The notes under the pieces are model-generated. The model saw only the letters and a program-made list of their open reading frames with translations. It was not told the origin of the DNA and ran no database searches. A program made the translations under genes and the position numbers. Below, in pieces: positions 17,288-25,926 of a stretch of 64,000 bases of DNA (positions are counted from its first letter, which is position 1; each line of letters starts with the position of its first letter). Source of the stretch: CAMDPA01 sp964574325 (GTDB lineage Bacteria; Pseudomonadota; Alphaproteobacteria; Rhizobiales; Hyphomicrobiaceae); assembly GCA_964574325.1 (NCBI GenBank), contig CAZNMY010000016.1, positions 1 through 64,000 of the forward strand. The letters run 5' to 3'.

Positions 17288-17855
17288 GGGCGCTCTCCTT
17301 CATGACTCCGACAGTGCCCGTAAGCTGGATGCCTGTCAGCTTCGACACCGGCGCTGACACGGCCGTCCAAAGGGCCGTTGCGGTCCCCACCGTGTCTCGT
17401 GCCTCGAGCAGGCCGAAGTACCGGCCATCGAAGCTGCTCGGGTCGTCAGAGAGAACGAGGAGATGCGCCGCGTCGAGCTCATGGCAACCGCGCCACTGTG
17501 GCATCGGTCGACCCGATGGGTCGGCGGTCAACGCATGCGCTGCGCGTTGCCCATTGATGGTGACGACGCTGCCGTATCGGCAAACGCGGTCCGGGGAACG
17601 TGCTGCAACGGGCTTGATCAGCACAGCTTTTGCCGGCAAGTAGCCGCGCGCCGTGGCGAGACTGCGCATGGGCTCCGGCAGCCGCAGCACTGCAAGCTCG
17701 CCTTTCGATGTTTGACGTCCGATGATCAAGTAGAGGCCTGGTGGCACACTTGGGGAGACGTTCCACGCGACTGGAGGCGATTGCGCTTTCGGCCACGCCA
17801 CGCCCGCAACGCCGATGATCACCGTTGCCGGGAGGGGCCATTTTCGGCGCCTCAT
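17280..17855 (-). CDS. S26-family signal peptidase, TraF-like
   Basis: About 191 residues from an ATG at 17855 that overlaps the stop of the upstream gene (ATGA). It has an N-terminal membrane segment (LPATVIIGVAGVAW), the catalytic serine context NVSPSVPPGLY and the lysine region LPAKAVLIKPVAA, then GSVVTINGQ and the C-terminal LLVLSDDPSSFDGRYFG. These are the marks of conjugation-type TraF peptidases, which process pilin or leader proteins. It suggests the island descends from a conjugative element, although no transfer (tra/trb) genes remain nearby. Confidence 0.8.
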   Translation of the reverse strand: MRRRKWPLPATVIIGVAGVAWPKAQSPPVAWNVSPSVPPGLYLIIGRQTSKGELAVLRLPEPMRSLATARGYLPAKAVLIKPVAARSPDRVCRYGSVVTINGQRAAHALTADPSGRPMPQWRGCHELDAAHLLVLSDDPSSFDGRYFGLLEARDTVGTATALWTAVSAPVSKLTGIQLTGTVGVMKESAHE

Positions 17856-18061
17856 TTCGCCCGACATCTTTTCGACCATTCGAGCAGCTCCTTGCGACAG
17901 TAGACAATCCTCCCGCCGTGTCGGCGGAACACCGGCCCGGTGTGCTTCCAACGCATGTTGTCGAGTGTGCGTCGGTTGACCTTCAAAAGCTCGGCCGCCT
18001 CGGCGATGGTCAGAAAAGGCACATCTGCGTCCGGCGGATCGGGCGTCGCGATTTTCGGCAT
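17852..18061 (-). CDS. AlpA/excisionase-like helix-turn-helix protein
   Basis: A 69-residue protein starting MPKIATPDPPDADVPFLTIA. The helix-turn-helix FLTIAEAAELLKVNRRTLDN followed by VFRRHGGRIVYCRKELLEW is the MerR-like excisionase/AlpA fold. GGAG lies upstream of the ATG at 18061. Such genes commonly precede traF-type peptidase genes in alphaproteobacterial integrative elements, as here. It could act in excision or as a regulator. Confidence 0.82.
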   Translation of the reverse strand: MPKIATPDPPDADVPFLTIAEAAELLKVNRRTLDNMRWKHTGPVFRRHGGRIVYCRKELLEWSKRCRAK

Positions 18062-18142
18062 GGTGCAACTCCAACCGATGATGAGCCGAGCATCGCTGGT
18101 TTGCGGTGTCTGCAAAAGTGGCGGAATCAGAGAACCGCGAAA

Positions 18143-18965
18143 TCACCATCCTTGTCTCAAGAGGTGTCGATAGCTTCCTGCCGCGAGCTTGAGACCGCGG
18201 TCGAGGTCGCGGCGCACAACATCACGCAATCCAGCAGGACGCCATTCACTGGCTACCTTGGCTTGTCCGTAGATCGCGATGGCGACCTCGCGGTGGCTGG
18301 CGCCGGCGGCGCGACCGTCGAGCGCAATGATGGCGTTGCGCAGCTTGCGTGCCTGCGGCGTCCAGACAGGTTTTGGCGGAGACCTGGGAGCAGTTCCAGA
18401 CAGAATTCGGTCCATCATGATGAGCTGATGGCCTGAGCGTCGAAGTTGAGAATCGATGTGGAAGCCGAGGACCACGGGACCATGAACGACCTCGGCGCCG
18501 TCGACTACGACTTGCAGAATGACGCCATGGGCACGCAGCACGAGATGCTGGCGGGAAGCGTTGTCGATCACAATGTGCTGCAGCGCTGGCAGTGCTGTAA
18601 TGTCTACGCCGCCGGATGGCGACTTGTCCGTGTGGGCGGTAGCGCGAAGGACCGGCATTCCGGCGTCGGCAAGCCAAGCAATGCCTGCCTCGAGGGCGCC
18701 TCGTCGAGGGTCAGCGAAAGGAGCACAAGCCCCATGACTGGGAGACAGGCGTTGCAGGCGTAAGCAACTTGATGATCGGGACTCCGTTCGCCGTGTGCAT
18801 CTGCAGGATACTACCCGGCGGCTGAGAAGCCGCGTCGGCCTGGTAGCGTGGATTTCGCCGCAGGCCCTCCCACGCCCAATCTGATTTCGCGTAGGTGCTC
18901 ATGTGATCATAGGCGGACAACTCTGGCGGCCACGCGGGGCCGACAGGCAAGGGCAAGCGCGACAT
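18143..18965 (-). pseudogene. DUF6499/DUF2285-type island regulator, broken by a +1 frameshift
   Basis: The first part, from an ATG at 18965 after GGAGGT, contains SAYDHMSTYAKSDWAWEGLR, typical of the N-terminal domain in DUF2285 proteins, and runs to QSWGLCSF, where the frame meets a stop. Removing one base at about 18716 lets it continue as ADPRRGALEAGIAWLADAGM and on into the DUF2285 part that ends at 18143 (RNAIIALDGRAAGASHREVA, DVVRRDLDRGLKLAAGSYR). So this is one gene split by a single extra base. Members are thought to be DNA-binding regulators of integrative elements. A sequencing error cannot be excluded. Confidence 0.75.
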
Positions 18966-19205
18966 CTGACCTCCGGACGGTTTCCTCGGAGCTTCAACAC
19001 GATCGCCCGCAACCGCGTTGAGCACTCGCCGCGCGCGACCGGCCATCCGGTGCGGCTGGCCGATATGGCGCACGCCGAACCGGCGCACTCGGAGTATCGC
19101 AGGAATATCGAGAATTTTGTTCAATTAATCGGGGTTAGGGTAAGAATGTCGTTGCTAGCAGGATCACCCATGCCCACTGCGAAACACGCGGGCGATCCTA
19201 CGGGG

Positions 19206-19650
19206 TCAAGCCTGTTCCTGCTCTTCGCTTGCAAGCAGCCCTTCTTGGCGTGATGCCTTCGTGTCGTTGTTCTCTGTTCCGCTGGCGATCTTCGTCACGT
19301 GGTCCGCCACCTCTGCATCGCCTCGCGGACGAAGCTGTCCATGCCGGCGAAATTCTAGTGGCGGCGAGTATGGCGCGACAATCTGAGTGAGACGGCGTCT
19401 CGCCTGATTGTCGCGCGCTAGGCGGGTGACGTCGCGTGGAACGTGATTGAGAATCCGATCGATCGCGTCGGGCCGGACTCCTCTTTCGCCGAGCCGAGCC
19501 GCGATGCAGCGGCGCATGTCGTGGATGGTGACGTCCTCGATGGCGAGCTGATCGCGTATGGCGCCTGGCTCTCCTCGGGGCAGCGCAAGCACTTTCGAGA
19601 ATCGGACTGGGGGACAAGTTGGGGGATCTGAAGCCCGTTAATAGATATAA
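19206..19650 (-). pseudogene. C-terminal remnant of a second tyrosine integrase
   Basis: The frame contains VTIHDMRRCIAARLGERGV and DAIDRILNHV, the H-x-x-R block and following helix of phage-type integrases, then degenerates where the catalytic tyrosine should be. No start or N-terminal domain is recognisable; the reading frame shifts upstream of 19590. It marks the right side of the island. Confidence 0.6.
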
Positions 19651-19654
19651 GCAT

Positions 19655-19852
19655 CTAAAATATATGAATAATTGTCAATCAATCATAATCCCTCCCCATC
19701 CGCCAGATCCACTACATGTTCCCATTTTGCGAACGAAGCGCGCCTGATCGAGAAGGCCGGTTCGGGGGGGAGCTGCCGAGCAAAGAACAACATGGCTCCG
19801 CCGGCTCATGAACTGCGCGATCCCAGCCATAGTTCGCGATCATCCTCGTCGT
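19655..19852. other. AT-rich boundary of the island
   Basis: About 200 bases with a strongly AT-rich core (19635-19690) and no gene. No tRNA and no obvious attachment-site repeat was recognised, but this is the likely junction between the island remnant and the stress-response region. Confidence 0.3.
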
Positions 19853-20194
19853 TCAGACGACACTGCGCAGAAGCGTGATGAGCTTTTCGACCTGCACGGG
19901 CTTTACCACCAGAAAAGCCCCACGGAACACCTCTGGATGCTGGTCGCTGGCGTAGCCGGACACCGTGATGAAGGGCGTGGAGCGTCGTTTCAGCTCTGCC
20001 GCAACAGGCTCCGAGGTGCCGCGGCCGAGATCGACGTCGAGGATGGCGACATCGCAAAGACGCTCCTGCAGCAGTGCGAGGCCGCGAGCCGCATCCAGAG
20101 CCGGGCCGAGCACGTCGAACCCGGCCTCCTTCAGCTGCTCGGCTAAATCATGAGCAAGGAACGCGTCATCCTCGACGATCAGCACGCATGTCAT
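19853..20194 (-). CDS. Single-domain response regulator
   Basis: A stand-alone receiver of 113 residues from the ATG at 20194 (TCVLIVEDDAFLAHDLAEQL). Acidic pocket EDD, phospho-acceptor in VAILDVDLG, threonine/serine in ITVSGYASD and lysine in LVVKPVQ are all present. The gene follows the 1474-residue kinase by 17 bases and is probably its partner. In alphaproteobacteria such receivers next to HWE kinases often tune the PhyR-EcfG stress pathway; for this one it is inference. Confidence 0.87.
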   Translation of the reverse strand: MTCVLIVEDDAFLAHDLAEQLKEAGFDVLGPALDAARGLALLQERLCDVAILDVDLGRGTSEPVAAELKRRSTPFITVSGYASDQHPEVFRGAFLVVKPVQVEKLITLLRSVV

Positions 20195-20211
20195 GGTCCT
20201 GGCCTCAGCGC

Positions 20212-23200
20212 TCAACGTTCGCCATGTTCATAATTCCCCCCACCATCGACGGCCTTGTCAAGCGGACAGCTCAGCAGCCAGATGAGCCCGGTCGGCTCGT
20301 AGCGGGTCTCGACCTCGCCGTACACGCTCATCTTGGTCAGCGTGTTCAGGACCGTGCTGCCAAAGCCGGTCTGCGCCGGCCGCCGGACCTCGGGGCCATC
20401 GCGCTCCGCCCAGCGGAAGATCAGCGTGTCGGCCTCCTGGCGCCACGCGATGTCGACGCAGCCGCGATCATTCGACAGCGCGCCGTACTTGCCGGCGTTG
20501 GTGGCGAGTTCATGCAGCGCGAGCCCGAACGCCTGCGCGGCAGCAGGCGTGAAAGTCAGCGACGGACCATCGAGCCTGATCCGCTTGCCGACCAGGTCGG
20601 CGAAGTGAGCGAGCTGTGCGATCACGAGCGACGTGATCTCCACGCCGGTCCACTCGTTACTGATCAGCAAGTCCTGGTTGGCGGAGAGCGCCTGCACGCG
20701 CTCTGCGAACCGTCGAGCGAAATCCTTCGGACTGCCGGCTGCCGTCTGCCGCGCAATCACCTGCACCAGCCCGAGCATGTTCTTGGCCCGGTGATTGACC
20801 TCCTTCATCAGCAGGAAGATCTGCTCCTCGCGCGCCTTCCGCTCGGTGATGTCGATCACCATACCGACAACACGGGCGGGATGACCATGCTCGCCTCTGG
20901 TCACACGCGCGCTGTCGCTCACCCAAATGTAGTGCCCGCGCTTGTGTCGAACGCGATACTCGAGTGCGAAGCTCTTCCCGGTGGCGATGCTCGCAAGGGC
21001 CACCTCCTGCAGGTGCTCGATGTCGTCGGCATGGATGAGATCGAACCAACCCCGCCCTGTTGCCGGGATCTCGTCGATGCCGTAGCCGAGCACCGGTGTC
21101 ATGCTGCCGTTGCGTACGACGCAATCGCTGTCTGGAAAATACTCATAGAGCGTGGCCCCGGCTGCCTGCTGGGCGACCTCGGCGCGCTCGGCTGCAACCA
21201 TCAACTCCTGCTCAGCCAGCTTGCGCTCGGTGATGTCGATCAGTGTTCCCATCACGCGCGTCACAAGGCCGCTCGCTGGATCGATCGGTCCGATCGCCTC
21301 GCCCCGGTCGAGGATCCAGCGGATCTTGCCGTCGGCACGCACGATTCGTGTCTCGATCTCGTAGGGACCCGGCCGGCGCTGGATCTCCTCCATCTCCGAC
21401 CGCACGCGCTCGCGGTCGTCAGGGTGTGTGAACTCCAGCGTCGACACGATAGGACGCTCATGCTCATCCTTTACGTCGAGACCGAAAATGCGACGCAGGC
21501 CGTCTGACCAGATGCCGACCTGCCGCCCCGTGTCGAAGTCGTGCACGCCGAAGCCGGCCGCGTCGCTGGCTTGGCGGAGCCGCTCCTCGCTCTCGCGCAC
21601 GGACAGCTCCGCGAGCTTGCGGGCCGTCACGTCATGCACGATCCCCATGGCGCGAAACGGCCGGCCGTCCGAACCGCGCAGCACCTCGCCCCTCGCCGCC
21701 ATCCAACGCTCGGCGCCATCGCTCGCGCGCGCGATGCGATATTCGATGTCGTAGGGCTCGCCACCGCCGATCGCCGTTTCCATCGCCGCCGCGACCCGGG
21801 CTCGATCGCTCGGATGCACGCATGCGAGAAAATCCTCGTAGCCGTGAGTTGTGCCATCGGCGAGCCCGAGCAGACGATAGTACACCGGGTTGAAGCCGGT
21901 TTTACCGGTCACCAGATCCCAGTCCCAGATGCCGATGGCCGCGGCCGTCTGCGCCAGATTGAGCCGGCTCTCGCTCTCGCGCAGCGCGTCCAGCGTACGT
22001 TTTTCCTTGTCGATGTCGTCGATGACCACCGTGGCGCCGATAATCTCGCCGTCCGAGGCTCTGAACGGCAGCGCGGCGATGCGAGTCCAAACGGGTCCGG
22101 CCTCGCGGCCTTGGAACAGGAACTCCTGCCCAGGCCAGACGCGCTCGCCCCTCAGCGCACGCGCCGCCGGGTAGTCGCTGCGATCGATACGCTGGCCATT
22201 GCTGTAGCCTTTCCAAAGCCCGTGTCTCTGCTCGTCTCGCGAGGGCACGACGGCCGGCACGTAGCTGGCATAGACCGAGTTGCCGACGAGGGTCCGGCCC
22301 TTGTTGTCGACCAGGGCAACGCCGATCGGCAGCGCGTCGAGGATAGCAGCGAGCCTGCTCTCGCTGTCCCGCAACGCCTCCTCGGATTGCTTGCGCTCGG
22401 TGATGTCGCTTGCTTGGACGATGAAGAACTCGACTTGGCCCGCGTGGTCCCTGGCGGTCACGATTGCGCACTCGGCCAGCCGGACGTTCCCGTCCATTGT
22501 TGCAAATCGGTCGATGCTCAGGACCGGGCCGTTGGCCTCTGCAGCCGCCATAAGCCTCTCCGGCCATGCGCGCTGCATATCGGGCAGCGGGGAGAACCAC
22601 GGCGTTTCCCAGAATTTGGAGCCGATCACGCACTCGCGCGGGACGCCGGTCGCAGCAATGGACAGATCATTGATCTCGAGCAGCACCCCGTCCGGCGAGA
22701 GGATGGCGACGAACTGGAACTGCTGGTTGAACACGGCACGATAGCGCGCCTCGCTGGCGCGCACCGCGGCCTCGGCTCTGGTGCGGGCCTCATCGGCTCT
22801 GGCGCGCGCGGCCGCTGCGTCGCGCAGAGCGAGCCCGAGCGCGTTGGCCTCCACTACGGCCGTGCTCGGCACCTGGATCGGTTGGCCCTCGCCCATGGCC
22901 CTGGCGGCCGTTATCGTCACAGCCATCGACTGCTCGATCACGCGGCTCAGCCACAATCCCAGGCCGAGCACCAGCGCGACCGCCATCAGCCCGATGATCG
23001 CCGTCGTCCGCCACAAGGCTTGCACCGGCGCCTCTATCAGCGCCTTCGGCGCCCACACCGCCGCGCGCCACCCCGTAAGATCCGACCACACGAAGGCCTG
23101 GAGCGACCGCCGACCGGCGAGATCGTTGGTTTCGGTCAGGCCCGAACGGCTGGTCGCCTGTCTCGACGCTTGCGACAGCTCGCGGCCGACGAACGTAGCC

Positions 23201-24636
23201 TGATCGTGTGATCGCGCGATGATGCGGTTGTTGCCGTCCGACACTCCCGACAGCCAGCCATCCGGCAGCTCGGACTGCCGTACCACGTACGCGAGGCTCT
23301 CCACGCCCGGCGAGCGGGCGATGACGTAGCGAACCTCACCGTCGATGCGCACCGGCACGAGGATATTGAATACGAACGCCTGCGCGATCCGACCTGTGAA
23401 CAGGCCACTGACGCGCGGCTGTCCGACGGCGGCCACTTCGCGGGCGAGATCGGCTTGCATCGCCGTCGGCAACGCCGAGCCATACGGCATTCGCGTCGTC
23501 ATCAGCATTTGTCCGTCAGGGGCGATCAAAAGGATCGCGCCTCGATGGCGGTACTCGAGCGAAGCCTGTGCTTGTCTATAGAACGCGGCGATGTCGCCCT
23601 CTCGCAGGGAGGGGGACGCCGCCAGCGCCAGCAGCGTCTCGATCTCCCCGGCAATCTCGCGGTCGACAGCAGCCGACAACGTGCGTGCGCTCGCCACCAG
23701 CTCGGCCCGGCTCTGCTGAAGCTGGGACTGCGCGATCCGTCCCCCCGCATAGATGCCGAACAGCAGCAACGGCCCGACGATCGCGCCCGACAGGAGCAGC
23801 AGCAGACGTTGCAATGGCCAAGGCTGTGTCGGATAGAGACGCGGCCCATTGCTCGTCAGCAGCCCCGTGCCGAGTGCGATCAGCGCGAATGCAGTCGGTA
23901 GCGACACAGAGCTGAAAGGCGTCAGCCGATCCAGGGTCTCGGTTCCCATCGCGAAGCTGAGCAGGACAAATAGCGCGACGACGCCAGCGGCGGCCGCCAG
24001 GCCAGCAGCCGCAGTCTTGCGCGTGCCGGCAAGCAGAATGCCGAGCGCCGCGGCCAGGAGCCCGACAGCGGTCGCCGACGCCATGCGCCAGCCGACTGTC
24101 CCGGGGACCGGAGAAGCGGAACGAGGAGCGAGCAGCCGCTCCAGACCGAGATCGCGACCGAGCAGGTCCTGCATGAGGCTGAAGACCGAGATTGCGATCA
24201 CCCCCTGGGCCAGCAACCGCCTTCCGCGGTCGTCGACTTCGCGCACGAGCGACAGTCCGAGCGCCATGACCAGAATGGCGGTGATCGGTTTCATCGTCGC
24301 GAAGCCGGAGCCCCAGCTCGTCAGCCACGCTGGCCCTGTGATCCAGCCCACCAACGCCAGTGCGCCGATCATGATGGCCAATGTGCCAGCGATCCGGATC
24401 TGCCAGGATGCAGGCACCCTGCCGTTGCTTTGGTGGGCGAGAGGCGGAAGCACGGCGCCGTTGTCGCCTTCGTCGAACGAGGCCACGGCACCGGCTCCAT
24501 CCGTGTCACGTCTGCCACCCACGTCTGGTCCCTCGATTCCAGAAAAGCGTCTGATCGGCTGAGAAGAACGGCGGGTCGCCTGACGCCTGCGCCTTCGCTG
24601 CGCAGTGGTGACCTCCGGCACGCAGGGGCGGCGCAT
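20212..24636 (-). CDS. Very large membrane sensor kinase: multi-TM, Cache-like, five PAS, HWE kinase
   Basis: This 1474-residue protein has, in order, a low-complexity N-terminus, seven hydrophobic segments (about 75-300), an extracellular Cache-like sensor (about 310-540), one more membrane segment (GLMAVALVLGLGLWL), five PAS/PAC units (about 630-1270), and a C-terminal HWE/HisKA_2 kinase. The kinase has the phospho-histidine box LLMKEVNHRAKNMLGLVQVI, the N-box ALHELATNAGKYGAL and FRWAERDGP. It probably senses an external or membrane signal and phosphorylates the adjacent receiver or PhyR. The ATG at 24636 has AAGGA directly beside it, so the exact start is uncertain. Confidence 0.85.
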   Translation of the reverse strand: MRRPCVPEVTTAQRRRRRQATRRSSQPIRRFSGIEGPDVGGRRDTDGAGAVASFDEGDNGAVLPPLAHQSNGRVPASWQIRIAGTLAIMIGALALVGWITGPAWLTSWGSGFATMKPITAILVMALGLSLVREVDDRGRRLLAQGVIAISVFSLMQDLLGRDLGLERLLAPRSASPVPGTVGWRMASATAVGLLAAALGILLAGTRKTAAAGLAAAAGVVALFVLLSFAMGTETLDRLTPFSSVSLPTAFALIALGTGLLTSNGPRLYPTQPWPLQRLLLLLSGAIVGPLLLFGIYAGGRIAQSQLQQSRAELVASARTLSAAVDREIAGEIETLLALAASPSLREGDIAAFYRQAQASLEYRHRGAILLIAPDGQMLMTTRMPYGSALPTAMQADLAREVAAVGQPRVSGLFTGRIAQAFVFNILVPVRIDGEVRYVIARSPGVESLAYVVRQSELPDGWLSGVSDGNNRIIARSHDQATFVGRELSQASRQATSRSGLTETNDLAGRRSLQAFVWSDLTGWRAAVWAPKALIEAPVQALWRTTAIIGLMAVALVLGLGLWLSRVIEQSMAVTITAARAMGEGQPIQVPSTAVVEANALGLALRDAAAARARADEARTRAEAAVRASEARYRAVFNQQFQFVAILSPDGVLLEINDLSIAATGVPRECVIGSKFWETPWFSPLPDMQRAWPERLMAAAEANGPVLSIDRFATMDGNVRLAECAIVTARDHAGQVEFFIVQASDITERKQSEEALRDSESRLAAILDALPIGVALVDNKGRTLVGNSVYASYVPAVVPSRDEQRHGLWKGYSNGQRIDRSDYPAARALRGERVWPGQEFLFQGREAGPVWTRIAALPFRASDGEIIGATVVIDDIDKEKRTLDALRESESRLNLAQTAAAIGIWDWDLVTGKTGFNPVYYRLLGLADGTTHGYEDFLACVHPSDRARVAAAMETAIGGGEPYDIEYRIARASDGAERWMAARGEVLRGSDGRPFRAMGIVHDVTARKLAELSVRESEERLRQASDAAGFGVHDFDTGRQVGIWSDGLRRIFGLDVKDEHERPIVSTLEFTHPDDRERVRSEMEEIQRRPGPYEIETRIVRADGKIRWILDRGEAIGPIDPASGLVTRVMGTLIDITERKLAEQELMVAAERAEVAQQAAGATLYEYFPDSDCVVRNGSMTPVLGYGIDEIPATGRGWFDLIHADDIEHLQEVALASIATGKSFALEYRVRHKRGHYIWVSDSARVTRGEHGHPARVVGMVIDITERKAREEQIFLLMKEVNHRAKNMLGLVQVIARQTAAGSPKDFARRFAERVQALSANQDLLISNEWTGVEITSLVIAQLAHFADLVGKRIRLDGPSLTFTPAAAQAFGLALHELATNAGKYGALSNDRGCVDIAWRQEADTLIFRWAERDGPEVRRPAQTGFGSTVLNTLTKMSVYGEVETRYEPTGLIWLLSCPLDKAVDGGGNYEHGER

Positions 24637-24705
24637 TCCTTATGCCGGCAACTTTGATCGCTGCCAAGTCATTGCAGCGAATACGGAATTTTTTTGCTGG
24701 ACCTT

Positions 24706-24730
24706 GGAACCATTTGCCCGAGGACGCGTT
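24706..24730 (+). promoter_or_regulatory. EcfG-type promoter (GGAAC-N16-CGTT)
   Basis: GGAAC at 24706-24710 and CGTT at 24727-24730 with a 16-base spacer, an exact match to the known EcfG -35/-10 form. It lies about 160 bases upstream of the membrane-protein gene at 24889. The rest of 24637-24888 holds no gene. Confidence 0.7.
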
Positions 24731-24888
24731 CGATGAAGTCGGAATCGGCCTGAGCCACTATTTGCGCTCCTCAGAGCAGGCGAAACCTACGATCGCATGA
24801 ACGGTGAAGGGACTTGCCGCGACAAACGAGGGAACCAGCCCGACAGCTATCGCGTTGAAAACCAGTCTAGCCCAACGAGGATGCTGCG

Positions 24889-25887
24889 ATGGCGCTCTCC
24901 CCCACTCCCGACCGCCGTTCTCCTTCGCGAGACGGTAACGGCGAGAACACCGGCCGAGGTGCAGGGTGGCAAGACGGTCCGCAGCCCAACATCGTCACGC
25001 CCGCTGAGGATATTCGCACGATCGCGATCAACAATGCGTCATGGGGCGCGATCCTGGCCGGTGTCGCGTTGTCGCTGATCGCTCAGGTTCTGCTCAACAT
25101 GGTCGGCATCGGTATCGGTGCTGGCGTCGTCGATCCCAGCACTGGCGGCGATGCGCCGGCGGCAAGCTCGTTCTCGATCGGGGCCGGCCTCTGGTGGACC
25201 GCATCCGGTATCGTTGCAGCGTTCATCGGCGGATGTGCTGCCGGTCGTCTGTCCGGCAAGCCCGACGTCTCCACCGCGGCCTGGCATGGGCTGACGACCT
25301 GGGCCGTGACGACATTGCTCATGCTTTATCTGCTGACCACAGCCGTGAGTTCGATCATCGGCGGATCCATGCAGATGCTCGGAAGTTTCGCCGGTCAGGC
25401 GACTCAGTCGGCGTCTCGGGCCGTGGGCGGTGCTGTCAGCGCGGTCGATCCGTTGAGCCTGTTGGAGGCTCGCGTCAGGGCCAGTTCAGGCGACAAGCAG
25501 GCTCAGGTAGAACAGGCAGTAGCCGAGATCCGAGCGTTGGCGCTGACGCCCTCTGCTCAGCAGGAGCAGCAGCGCCAGCGCGCCGTGCAAGCCCTATCTC
25601 GTGCTCTGGGCGTGCCGCCCCAGCAGGCAAATGCCGAGATCCAGCAATTCGAGCAGCAATACCGCGAGGCGGTGAGCCGGACCCAGCGGACGGCGGCCAG
25701 TGCCGCTGGCACGGCGGCGCAGACAGTGACATGGAGTGCGTTGCTCGGTGCTCTGGCTCTCGCGCTCGGCGCCATGGCAGCGTGGTTCGGCGGCCGGTAT
25801 GGCGCAGTCGATCCTACGATCACTCCGATGGCACGGCTCCGGGCTGCCATTCCCTCGAGTATGCAGGGCGCGCGCGGCCCATCTTGA
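24889..25887 (+). CDS. Four-TM membrane protein of unknown function, paralogue of the 59000 gene
   Basis: A 332-residue protein with a polar N-terminus, hydrophobic segments near 50-75, 95-115 and 135-160, a long Gln/Ala-rich soluble stretch (about 185-275, possibly coiled-coil) and a last membrane segment (WSALLGALALALGAMAAWFG). The layout, with NNASWGAILAGVALSLI at the first segment and a small glycine-rich AFIGGCAAGRLSG motif, is repeated in the protein at 59000-59881. GAGGA precedes the ATG. Function unknown. Its EcfG-type promoter points to a role in envelope stress. Confidence 0.75.
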   Translation: MALSPTPDRRSPSRDGNGENTGRGAGWQDGPQPNIVTPAEDIRTIAINNASWGAILAGVALSLIAQVLLNMVGIGIGAGVVDPSTGGDAPAASSFSIGAGLWWTASGIVAAFIGGCAAGRLSGKPDVSTAAWHGLTTWAVTTLLMLYLLTTAVSSIIGGSMQMLGSFAGQATQSASRAVGGAVSAVDPLSLLEARVRASSGDKQAQVEQAVAEIRALALTPSAQQEQQRQRAVQALSRALGVPPQQANAEIQQFEQQYREAVSRTQRTAASAAGTAAQTVTWSALLGALALALGAMAAWFGGRYGAVDPTITPMARLRAAIPSSMQGARGPS

Positions 25888-25926
25888 CGACGCTGCCCGT
25901 AGAGCCTCCATCGGACCTTCGAGCCC

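Noticed and set aside
20074..23211. Plus-strand frames of 477 and 556 codons opposite the large kinase
   Set aside because: No motifs; exact complement of a multi-PAS kinase with consistent domain order.
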